Source: an uncultured Ruminococcus sp.
GTDB taxonomy: Bacteria; Bacillota; Clostridia; Oscillospirales; Ruminococcaceae
NCBI GenBank assembly: GCA_947176565.1
Contig: CAMWRC010000086.1
Coordinates: forward strand, 1-6,145
DNA: 6,145 nucleotides
Direction of reading: 5' to 3'
The notes beneath the pieces are model-generated. The model was given only the letters and a program-made list of their open reading frames with translations. It ran no database searches and was not told where the DNA came from. Shown here piece after piece: positions 1 through 6,138 of the stretch (its first letter is position 1; every line of letters starts with the position of its first letter). A program made the translations under genes and the position numbers.

Positions 1-252
1 CCAAAACACGCATAGCTAAAGCAACAAGTCTTTTAAATGATTTTTCAAACTTTCAAAAACGGAATGAATAACGGCTCGCTCTATGGCGCGATTATTCTTG
101 CGCATGAAAATTATTATTCAACAGCATGTGCAGTTGAGGAGCTTGCCCCGTATATCAAAGAGCAGGGCTGGCAGATTGTCACGGTTTCAGAAATGTTTGC
201 TGTAAAAAATCAGGAACTCAACGGCGGTCAGATTTATACTAAAACTAATTAA
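1..252 (+). pseudogene. 3' end of a CE4 polysaccharide deacetylase gene with an apparent frameshift (left-truncated by the window)
   Basis: The readable C-terminus (frame of base 37 to the TAA at 250-252) contains GAIILAHE, then YYSTACAVEELAPYIKEQGW and VTVSEMFAV. This is the typical end of NodB-type (CE4) deacetylases, which remove acetyl groups from xylan, chitin or peptidoglycan. The His of ILAHE (codon 103-105) matches the conserved late-domain histidine. In-frame stops lie at 13-15 and 34-36, so the ATG at 37 is unlikely to be a real start and no ribosome binding site precedes it. The frame starting at base 3 reads KTRIAKATSLLND before it drifts, which looks like the preceding CE4 sequence. 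Joining the two frames by removing one T from the run at 41-45 gives a smooth LLNDFQTFKNGMNNG. I therefore call one gene, entering from the left, broken by a +1 shift. A sequencing error in the T run is an equal alternative. The family call rests on recognition and the substrate is unknown. Confidence 0.7.
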
Positions 253-272
253 ATAATATTTTCTACAGAATA

Positions 273-308
273 CCCCGATTGCTATTAAACAAGTAGTCGG
301 GGATTTTC
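273..308 (+). terminator. Rho-independent terminator after the deacetylase gene
   Basis: Arms 273-283 (CCCCGATTGCT) and 292-302 (AGTAGTCGGGG) pair over 11 positions, two of them G-U wobbles, around an 8-nt loop. The T-rich stretch ATTTTC follows at 303-308. It lies 20 nt beyond the deacetylase stop and just before the ribosome binding site of the next gene, so the two plus-strand genes are probably separate transcription units or only partly coupled. The T tail is short, so termination may be incomplete. Confidence 0.7.
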
Positions 309-330
309 ATATAGAAAGGAATTTCAGATA

Positions 331-1545
331 ATGACAGCAGTTTTTACCCATGAAATGAAATCAAGTCACACAATAGTAATTCCCGAAATGCTTGAATATC
401 ATTTTCCGATAATGAAAGGAGCATTGACAGCGGACGGATATAATGTTATGGTTCTGGAAATTGGCGGAAGCGATGCGATAAACATCGGGAAAAAATATGT
501 AAACAACGATATGTGCTTTCCTGCAATAGCAATAATTGGTCAATTCATTTATTCAATCCAAAGAGGTATCTGTGACCCCGACAAAACAGCTTTTCTCATT
601 CCACAGACAGGCGGTGCTTGCCGTGCATCAAATTATTTTTATCTTATGCGCAAGGCACTTGCAGAAGCAGGTTATCCTCAGATTCCTGTTATTTCACTTA
701 ACTTAAACGGAATTAATTCTCAGCCGGGATTTAAAATTTCCATAAGAATGGTCAGGACAGCTTTCATTTCCGTTCTGTCGGGAGATTTATTAATGCACCT
801 TTATCAGCAGTCAGCACCTTATGCCTGTGATTCCTCTGAACCTGAAATCCTGCTGAAAAAATGGCAGGAAAGGTTGTTTGCAGATATTTCATCAGGAAAA
901 TTATGCAGAATTAAACAATTAGTACCAATATACCGCAATATCCTTGACGATTTTTCGAAAATAAGACGCACTTCCGCTTCTCTTGTGAAAATAGGTCTTG
1001 TGGGAGAACTGTATATAAAATATTGTCGGACAGGTAATTTTAATACGGAAGATTTTCTACGCTCAAAAGGTGTTGAAGTTAGGACAACTGGTTTTTCGAT
1101 ATATGCTTTCTATGTGATACAGAGCATTATGTATGATACGGAAAGTCCGGATATATTGAAAAAAGCATCGTCTGTTCTGCTGAAAATACTTACTGCTGAA
1201 CACAGAAAACTCTGTTCAGAGATAAAAAAGTTCAATTGTTTTTCCTCGATGCCCGAATACAGCGATTTTTTTGAAAAATCAGGGAAAGTTATTTCAAAAG
1301 AATGTATCACCGGCGATGGCTGGCTTGTTTCGGCAGAATCCGCTGTACTTATTGAATGCGGATTTGATAAAATTATATGTCTTAATCCGTTCAGTTGTCT
1401 TGTAAGTCATGTGAACTGCAAAGGAATTTCAGGAAAAATTCGCCGCATGTATTCCAATGCTTCCGTCACAAATATCGAATGTGATTCTGATACAAGTCTT
1501 GCACTCTATTATTCTCGCCTGCTTATGGCGATAGGTTTGGAATAA
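331..1545 (+). CDS. HgdB-like 2-hydroxyacyl-CoA dehydratase superfamily protein (stand-alone HGD-D-type module)
   Basis: This 404-residue protein matches the C-terminal part of the long clostridial proteins that fuse a BadF/HgdC-type activase, a DUF2229 region and an HgdB-like module. Recognisable blocks are FTHEMK near residue 5, YVNNDMCFPAIAIIGQ (56-71), PQTGGACRASNY (91-102), IPVISLN (118-124), GLVGELYIKY (222-231), TGDGWLVSAE (327-336) and NPFSCLVSHV (352-361). Cys62, Cys97 and Cys356 sit where this superfamily holds a [4Fe-4S] cluster. In characterised members an ATP-dependent activase injects one electron for radical dehydration of 2-hydroxyacyl-CoA. Here no activase or partner subunit is present, so the substrate and even dehydratase activity are unproven. 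The start is supported by AGAAAGGA at 313-320, ten bases upstream of the ATG. FTHEMK at the very N-terminus corresponds to the linker before this module in the fused proteins, so it looks like a cleanly separated domain. It converges with the hydrogenase operon and no functional link is evident. It could also act in Fe-S or electron-transfer chemistry other than dehydration. Confidence 0.8.
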   Translation: MTAVFTHEMKSSHTIVIPEMLEYHFPIMKGALTADGYNVMVLEIGGSDAINIGKKYVNNDMCFPAIAIIGQFIYSIQRGICDPDKTAFLIPQTGGACRASNYFYLMRKALAEAGYPQIPVISLNLNGINSQPGFKISIRMVRTAFISVLSGDLLMHLYQQSAPYACDSSEPEILLKKWQERLFADISSGKLCRIKQLVPIYRNILDDFSKIRRTSASLVKIGLVGELYIKYCRTGNFNTEDFLRSKGVEVRTTGFSIYAFYVIQSIMYDTESPDILKKASSVLLKILTAEHRKLCSEIKKFNCFSSMPEYSDFFEKSGKVISKECITGDGWLVSAESAVLIECGFDKIICLNPFSCLVSHVNCKGISGKIRRMYSNASVTNIECDSDTSLALYYSRLLMAIGLE

Positions 1546-1581
1546 ATATAAAAACGACTGCCGTTTTTCAACAGCAGTCGT
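1546..1581 (-). terminator. Terminator of the hydCBA operon, possibly bidirectional
   Basis: Arms 1554-1561 (ACGACTGC) and 1574-1581 (GCAGTCGT) are perfectly complementary. After one mismatch (1562/1573) three further pairs close a TTTC loop. Read on the minus strand the hairpin is followed by TTTTATAT (1553-1546), a good U tract, and it begins 18 nt after the hydA stop. On the plus strand it starts 8 nt after the HgdB-like stop but lacks a strong T tail there, so it is best assigned to the hydrogenase operon and may help both convergent genes. Confidence 0.85.
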
Positions 1582-1599
1582 ATAAATAGTATGAGCAGA

Positions 1600-3342
1600 T
1601 TAGTTTACGCTTCTTTTTACGTAGCTTGTATGGAGAATTTCGTGAGCCTTATGGCTGCCCGGTTTTTCAAGATACTCCTCATAAAGAGCCTTTACAGCCG
1701 GATTTTCATGAGACTGCCTGAGCGGCATTGAAGAATCAAGATTGCGGAGAACTTCTGCTCTCTTTTCTCTGATGTCAACAAAGTTTCTTACGCCCATTGC
1801 AACCTGAGGCTGACCGCCGCCGTTTACACAGCCGCCCGGACAAGCCATGATTTCAATGAACTGATAATCAGCTTCGCCGTTCTGAACCTTTTCAAGCACT
1901 TCTCTTGCATTTGCAAGACCACTGACAACAGCAACCTTGACTTTCATTCCTGCAACGTCGTATTCAGCTTCCTTTATGCCCTTAGTGCCGCGAAGTTCAG
2001 GGAAATCAATCGGATTCTCACCTGTGAGTGTGTGTACAGCTGTACGGAGAGCTGCTTCCATAACGCCGCCTGTTGCGCCGAAGATAACGCCTGCACCTGT
2101 TGAGATTCCGAGCGGGTCGTCAAACTTTTCGTCCTCAAGACCGAGGAAGTTGATTCCGGCACGCTCAATCATTCTGCCAAGTTCGCGTGTTGTGAGAGCG
2201 TAATCAACATCAGGAACGCCTGCGGCATTCTGGTCGTCACGTCCGATTTCAAACTTCTTTGCAGTACACGGCATAACAGATACCATAACAATATTTTTCG
2301 GGTCAATGCCCATCTTTTCAGCATAGTATGTCTTGGCTGTTGCGCCGAACATCTGCTGCGGAGATTTGCATGATGAGAGATTTTCAATCATATCAGGGAA
2401 ATAATGTTCGCAGAACTTAACCCAGCCCGGTGAACATGATGTTATAAGCGGAAGTTTTCCGCCGTTCTGCACTCTGTCAAGGAATTCATTTGCCTCTTCC
2501 ATGATAGTAAGGTCAGCAGCAAAATCAGTATCGAATACCTTGTCAAAGCCGAGCTTTCTGAGGGCTGCAACCATTTTGCCCTCTACATTTGTTCCAACCG
2601 GGAGACCGAAGCATTCGCCGAGACCTGCACGGACAGCTGGAGCAGTCTGTACAATAACAGTCTTTTCTGGGTTGGCAATTTCAGCAAGAACCTCACGTGT
2701 ATAGTCCTTTTCAGAAAGCGCGCCTACAGGACATACAGCGATACACTGACCGCATGATACGCAGCTTGTTTCGCCCAGACCCATATCAAATGCAGAACCG
2801 ATAAACGTCTTGAATCCGCGCTCGTTTGCTCCGATAACACCGATTCCCTGTGTTTTTGAACATACAGCAACACAGCGGCGGCAAAGAACACACTTGTTAT
2901 TGTCGCGGTACATATGAGCAGCAGAATTATCAATCTCATACTGATTATTCACGCCGTCATACTTTGATGCGTCCTCAATACCATAATCTTTACAGAGCTT
3001 CTGAAGTTCGCAGTTTCCGCTTCTTACGCAGGAAAGACACTTTCTGTCGTGTGTGGACAGTATAAGCTCAAGAGTCTTTTTGCGGGACTCAATAACTTTC
3101 GGAGATGCAGTAAGTATCTCCATATTGTTTGAGCATGGATACACGCAGCCGGCAACAAGGCGGAATCCTCTGCCCTCGTTCACTTCTGTAACGCAGATAC
3201 GGCATGCACCAATCTCATTGATTTCTTTCATATAGCAAAGTGTAGGAATCTCAAAACCTGCCTGATGAGCAGCCTCAAGAACAGTAGTTCCCTTTGGTAC
3301 GGAGATTTCGACACCATTAACTTTAACTGTGATATTTTCCAT
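1600..3342 (-). CDS. hydA: [FeFe]-hydrogenase catalytic subunit HydA of the NADH/ferredoxin-dependent trimeric type
   Basis: This 580-residue protein is the H2-activating subunit of a soluble HydABC complex, in which H2 turnover is coupled to NAD(H) and ferredoxin. In order it has a [2Fe-2S] ferredoxin domain (Cys36, 47, 50, 66), a His-ligated [4Fe-4S] motif (His98, Cys102, 105, 111) and two [4Fe-4S] motifs (Cys151/154/157/161 and Cys194/197/200/204). The H-cluster domain follows, with L1 TSCSPGW (301-307), L2 MPCTAKKFE (357-365) and L3 EIMACPGGCVNGGGQP (497-512). A small-subunit-like tail closes it (about 535-575, including LYEEYL and AHEILHTSY). It lacks the extra C-terminal [2Fe-2S] domain of the longer Thermotoga HydA. 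L1 has Ser304 where TSCCPGW hydrogenases have a second cysteine. The ATG is preceded by GGAGG (3351-3355) at 8 nt. The gene starts 15 nt after hydB and is last in the operon. The family call is secure. Bifurcation is inferred from the HydABC set. Confidence 0.97.
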   Translation of the reverse strand: MENITVKVNGVEISVPKGTTVLEAAHQAGFEIPTLCYMKEINEIGACRICVTEVNEGRGFRLVAGCVYPCSNNMEILTASPKVIESRKKTLELILSTHDRKCLSCVRSGNCELQKLCKDYGIEDASKYDGVNNQYEIDNSAAHMYRDNNKCVLCRRCVAVCSKTQGIGVIGANERGFKTFIGSAFDMGLGETSCVSCGQCIAVCPVGALSEKDYTREVLAEIANPEKTVIVQTAPAVRAGLGECFGLPVGTNVEGKMVAALRKLGFDKVFDTDFAADLTIMEEANEFLDRVQNGGKLPLITSCSPGWVKFCEHYFPDMIENLSSCKSPQQMFGATAKTYYAEKMGIDPKNIVMVSVMPCTAKKFEIGRDDQNAAGVPDVDYALTTRELGRMIERAGINFLGLEDEKFDDPLGISTGAGVIFGATGGVMEAALRTAVHTLTGENPIDFPELRGTKGIKEAEYDVAGMKVKVAVVSGLANAREVLEKVQNGEADYQFIEIMACPGGCVNGGGQPQVAMGVRNFVDIREKRAEVLRNLDSSMPLRQSHENPAVKALYEEYLEKPGSHKAHEILHTSYVKRSVN

Positions 3343-3357
3343 TAATAATTCCTCCGC

Positions 3358-5256
3358 TTATTTCTTGCTGATTGCCTTGAACTTACATGTAGCGATACAA
3401 GCACCGCACTTCACGCACTTATCCTTGTCGATAGCGAATGCAGGCTTTTTCTTTCCGGGAGCTGTGTAATCTGTAACGCTGATAGCGTTGGCAGGACACT
3501 GCTTAGCACACATTGAGCAGCCGAAGCACTTGTCAGCATCAATTTCAAAGCTGAGAAGATCCTTACATACGCCGGCAGGACATTTCTTGTCAACAACGTG
3601 AGCTATGTACTCATCACGGAAGTAACGCAGTGTGGAGAGAACAGGGTTCGGAGCAGTCTGTCCGAGACCGCAGAGAGAATTTGATTTAACATGATAGCAG
3701 AGTTCTTCGAGCTTGTCTATATCCTCAAGTGTACCCTTGCCCTTTGTTATCTTATCCAGAATCTCGTGCATTCTCTTTGTGCCGATACGGCATGGAGTAC
3801 ACTTTCCGCATGACTCATCAACGGTAAATTCAAGGAAGAACTTAGCAATATCTACCATACAGTTATCCTCGTCCATAACGATAAGACCGCCTGAACCCAT
3901 CATTGAACCGATACCGATAAGGTTATCATAGTCAATCGGAATATCAAAATGTTCCGGTGGAATACAGCCGCCTGAAGGACCGCCTGTCTGAGCTGCCTTG
4001 AACTTCTTGCCGTTCGGAATACCGCCGCCGATTTCCTCGATAACTTCACGGAGAGTTGTACCCATAGGAATTTCAACAAGACCTGTATTCTTGATTTTTC
4101 CGCCGAGAGCGAATACCTTTGTACCCTTTGACTTTTCAGTACCCATAGATGCGAACCATTCAGCACCATTAAGGATAATCTGCGGAATATTTGCATATGT
4201 CTCAACATTGTTGAGGATAGTAGGCTTCTGGAAAAGACCTTTTTCAGCCGGGAAAGGCGGACGCGGACGCGGTTCACCACGGTTGCCCTCGATAGATGTC
4301 ATGAGAGCGGTTTCCTCGCCGCATACGAATGCGCCAGCACCGAGACGGAGGTCGATATCAAAATCGAATCCAGTACCAAAAATATCCTTGCCGAGCATAC
4401 CAGCTTCACGAGCCTGCTTTATAGCGATATTAAGGCGTTCAACAGCAATCGGATATTCAGCGCGGACATAGATATAACCCTGCTTTGCTCCGATAGCGTA
4501 ACCGGCAATTGTCATAGCTTCAAGAACTACGTGCGGGTCGCCCTCAAGTACGGAACGATCCATAAATGCACCCGGGTCACCCTCGTCAGCATTGCAGCAG
4601 ACATATTTCATATCAGCGTCAGGAACGATATTTCTTGCAAGCTTCCACTTCATACCTGTGGGGAATCCGCCGCCGCCTCGTCCGCGGAGACCGGAATCAA
4701 GAATAGTCTGGATAACTTCCTCCGGTGTCATTTCTGTAAGAACCTTGCCGAGAGCGCGGTAGCCGTCGCGTCCGATATATTCATTAATACATTCAGGATT
4801 GATAACGCCGCAGTTTCTGAGAGCAACACGATGCTGTTTCTTATAGAAAGCGGTATCGTCAAGAGCCTTGATTTCATCACCGTCAACAGTTTCCTCATAG
4901 AGAAATTCCTTTACAGGATTTCCGCCGATAAGGTGTTCGTTAACGATACGCGGGATTTCATCTACATCAACACGGGAATAGAAAGAACCTTCAGGATAAA
5001 CAATCATGATAGGTCCTCTCTCACAGAGACCGAAACAGCCGGTCTTTACAATCTGAACCTTTTCGGTCAGACCCTTAGCAGCAAATTCTTCCTCAAGCTT
5101 CTCGATTATCTTTACGGAGCCGGAAGATGTACAGCCTGTACCGCCGCATACGAGGACGTGTCTTTCATATTTTGAAGAAGCATTGCCATGAGTTCTGAGA
5201 GCAACTTCGCCCTCCACAGATTCTCTGACAGCCTTGAGTTCTTCAAGAGTCTTCAT
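3358..5256 (-). CDS. hydB: NADH-binding diaphorase subunit HydB of the [FeFe]-hydrogenase (NuoF-like)
   Basis: This 632-residue flavoprotein oxidises or reduces NAD(H) and links it to HydA and ferredoxin. An N-terminal thioredoxin-like [2Fe-2S] domain has Cys37, Cys42, Cys74 and Cys78 (CGGTGC, CFGLC). The NuoF core shows GRGGGGFPTG (192-201), NADEGDPGAF (222-231), GAGAFVCGEETAL (306-318) and a Pro/Arg-rich GEPRPRPPFPA (327-337), the FMN and NADH sites. An N3-type [4Fe-4S] motif is ESCGKCTPCR (481-490) with Cys529. The C-terminus adds two ferredoxin-type [4Fe-4S] motifs (Cys577/580/583/587 and Cys614/617/620/624). The last is followed by Lys rather than the usual Pro. His553, Cys559 and Cys564 form an extra cluster of possible metal ligands. 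This thioredoxin-NuoF-2x[4Fe-4S] order is that of HydB and HndC rather than complex I NuoF. The start is set by AGGAGG (5264-5269), 7 nt from the ATG. It lies 27 nt after hydC and 15 nt before hydA. Confidence 0.96.
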   Translation of the reverse strand: MKTLEELKAVRESVEGEVALRTHGNASSKYERHVLVCGGTGCTSSGSVKIIEKLEEEFAAKGLTEKVQIVKTGCFGLCERGPIMIVYPEGSFYSRVDVDEIPRIVNEHLIGGNPVKEFLYEETVDGDEIKALDDTAFYKKQHRVALRNCGVINPECINEYIGRDGYRALGKVLTEMTPEEVIQTILDSGLRGRGGGGFPTGMKWKLARNIVPDADMKYVCCNADEGDPGAFMDRSVLEGDPHVVLEAMTIAGYAIGAKQGYIYVRAEYPIAVERLNIAIKQAREAGMLGKDIFGTGFDFDIDLRLGAGAFVCGEETALMTSIEGNRGEPRPRPPFPAEKGLFQKPTILNNVETYANIPQIILNGAEWFASMGTEKSKGTKVFALGGKIKNTGLVEIPMGTTLREVIEEIGGGIPNGKKFKAAQTGGPSGGCIPPEHFDIPIDYDNLIGIGSMMGSGGLIVMDEDNCMVDIAKFFLEFTVDESCGKCTPCRIGTKRMHEILDKITKGKGTLEDIDKLEELCYHVKSNSLCGLGQTAPNPVLSTLRYFRDEYIAHVVDKKCPAGVCKDLLSFEIDADKCFGCSMCAKQCPANAISVTDYTAPGKKKPAFAIDKDKCVKCGACIATCKFKAISKK

Positions 5257-5283
5257 AAATTAACCTCCTAACAATTATGTATA

Positions 5284-5781
5284 TTATGCAGTATATTTTT
5301 CGATTATCTTGTCTACATCATCAACAGTGAGACGACCGAAAACGTCCTCATTGACAGTAAGAACAGGAGCAAGACCACACGCACCGATACAGCGGCAGGC
5401 TTCGAGAGAGAATTTTCCGTCGGGAGTACATTCTCCGCCGGCAATTCCGAGTTTTTCCTGAAGCTTGTCATAGATGTCGCCTGAGCCTTTGACATAGCAA
5501 GCAGTACCGAGGCATACGGAGATAGTGTATTCTCCCTTTGGATAGAGAGAGAACTGTGCATAGAAAGTAACTACACCGTAAATCTTTTCAAGCGGAATAC
5601 CGGTGTTATCGGAAATAATTTTCTGCACCTCAATCGGGAGGTAGCCGTAAATTTCCTGAGCTTTCTGGAGAATGGGCATAAGCGCACCCTGAGTATCCTT
5701 TTTTTCCTCAATTACAGCGAGAAGCTGAGCTTCCTGTTCTTTCGTACCTTTGAAAGGAACTGTAGATTTAGCTGAATTCAT
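5284..5781 (-). CDS. hydC: [2Fe-2S] thioredoxin-like subunit HydC of the [FeFe]-hydrogenase (NuoE-like)
   Basis: This 165-residue protein is a complete NuoE/24-kDa family member. A helical N-terminal half carries LMPILQKAQEIYGYLP (34-49) and IYGVVTFYAQF (67-77). The thioredoxin-like [2Fe-2S] domain follows with CLGTAC (Cys90, Cys95) and CIGAC (Cys131, Cys135) leading into GLAPVLTVNEDVFG. It is the small electron-transfer partner of HydB in HydABC and is soluble, with no signal peptide or membrane segment. It is the first gene of the operon. Its ATG has a near-perfect ribosome binding site, AAAGGAGGT (complement of 5791-5799), 9 nt upstream, which makes this start convincing. The Rex-like dyad and leader hairpins described separately lie directly upstream. 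NuoE itself is an alternative name, but the hydB-hydA context favours hydC. Confidence 0.95.
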   Translation of the reverse strand: MNSAKSTVPFKGTKEQEAQLLAVIEEKKDTQGALMPILQKAQEIYGYLPIEVQKIISDNTGIPLEKIYGVVTFYAQFSLYPKGEYTISVCLGTACYVKGSGDIYDKLQEKLGIAGGECTPDGKFSLEACRCIGACGLAPVLTVNEDVFGRLTVDDVDKIIEKYTA

Positions 5782-5807
5782 GTAAGATGAACCTCCTTTA
5801 TACTTTA

Positions 5808-5853
5808 CCGGTCAGCATTGAACCGGATTAAATGTGAAACAAATAACAATGCT
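5808..5853 (-). promoter_or_regulatory. Competing inverted repeats in the hydC leader (possible RNA fold near the ribosome binding site)
   Basis: In the minus-strand transcript CCGGT (5826-5822) can pair with ACCGG (5812-5808) around a 9-nt loop. That loop contains CAATGCT (5820-5814), which is perfectly complementary to AGCATTG further upstream (5853-5847). The two pairings are nested in an S1a-S2a-S1b-S2b order. The one-base linkers make a full pseudoknot sterically unlikely, so they would be alternatives. The hairpin ends 8 nt before AAAGGAGGT. The repeats are seen directly. A regulatory role is only inferred, and no known riboswitch family is recognised. Confidence 0.25.
5832..5849 (-). 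promoter_or_regulatory. Candidate Rex (NADH/NAD+ sensor) operator in the hydC leader
   Basis: The minus strand reads TTGTTATTTGTTTCACAT. Known Rex sites resemble TTGTTAANNNNTTAACAA or TTGTGAANNNNTTCACAA, and each half-site here matches one of these variants at 6 of 7 positions. Rex commonly controls fermentative and hydrogenase genes in Clostridia, so the target makes sense. The site lies about 50-70 nt downstream of the transcript start expected from the 5908-5936 promoter, which would imply a roadblock. A weaker promoter (TTGCTG at 5875-5880, TAAAAG at 5852-5857, 17-nt spacer) would instead place it at its start site. Chance occurrence in AT-rich DNA is possible. Confidence 0.35.
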
Positions 5854-5907
5854 TTTAATTTTAAATTTTAATAACAGCAATGAAATTACCGACACATCTC
5901 AACTGAT

Positions 5908-5936
5908 ATTATAACACATAATCAAAAAAATTTCTA
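5908..5936 (-). promoter_or_regulatory. Probable sigma-A-type promoter of hydCBA with extended -10
   Basis: On the minus strand a perfect TATAAT (complement of 5908-5913) is preceded directly by TGT (5914-5916), an extended -10 element. Seventeen bases upstream is TAGAAA (5931-5936), which matches TTGACA at four of six positions. Transcription would start near 5901 and give a leader of about 120 nt before the hydC ATG. A/T runs upstream could act as an UP element. Other TATAAT matches at 6061-6074 lie in a nearly pure A/T tract without a spaced -35. Confidence 0.65.
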
Positions 5937-6002
5937 TCTCTTTTTTAACCTAATTCCCTTTCGTTTTTTTATGCATTTTTCACAAAAGAAGATGTTTAAA
6001 TT

Positions 6003-6020
6003 GGTTAGTATTCACTAACC
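6003..6020. promoter_or_regulatory. Perfect 18-bp palindrome, operator-like (TetR-type appearance)
   Basis: GGTTAGT (6003-6009) and ACTAACC (6014-6020) are exact inverted repeats around ATTC. On the minus strand it reads GGTTAGTGAATACTAACC. The TTAGT...ACTAA core is a style often seen for TetR-family operators in Firmicutes, as I recall it. It is G/C-capped in otherwise very AT-rich DNA and has no T tract, so a protein-binding site is likelier than a terminator. It sits about 65 bp upstream of the -35 of the hydC promoter and could serve either hydC or a gene beyond the right edge. Confidence 0.5.
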
Positions 6021-6132
6021 CGAATAATATCTTCCCTATTTTACAAATTTTTCTGAAAAAATTATAATATTATATTTATTATTTTTAATACAAATTTACT
6101 AAAAATTCACATATCATATTTTTCAAAAGCCA

Positions 6133-6138
6133 TTGACA
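6133..6138 (+). promoter_or_regulatory. Possible -35 box of a rightward promoter cut by the window edge
   Basis: A consensus TTGACA occurs seven bases before the right end. A -10 at normal spacing would fall outside the window, so it cannot be tested here. If real, it would drive a gene divergent from hydCBA, possibly the regulator that uses the nearby palindrome. Confidence 0.2.

Noticed and set aside
37..252. Intact 71-residue plus-strand gene starting at ATG 37
   Set aside because: It has no ribosome binding site and starts mid-domain. The sequence before it in another frame continues the deacetylase family, so it is the tail of a larger broken gene.
3998..4471. 157-codon open frame on the plus strand
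   Set aside because: It is also antisense to the conserved FMN/NADH core of hydB, and its Pro/Ser/Arg-rich content is what reverse-reading of that gene produces.
4531..5175. 214-codon open frame on the plus strand
   Set aside because: It lies entirely antisense to hydB, which has full domain and motif support. The antisense translation shows no recognisable family and no ribosome binding site.
6061..6074. Overlapping TATAAT matches on the minus strand as extra promoters
   Set aside because: They lie in an almost pure A/T tract where such hexamers arise by chance, and no -35-like hexamer sits at 16-18 nt.
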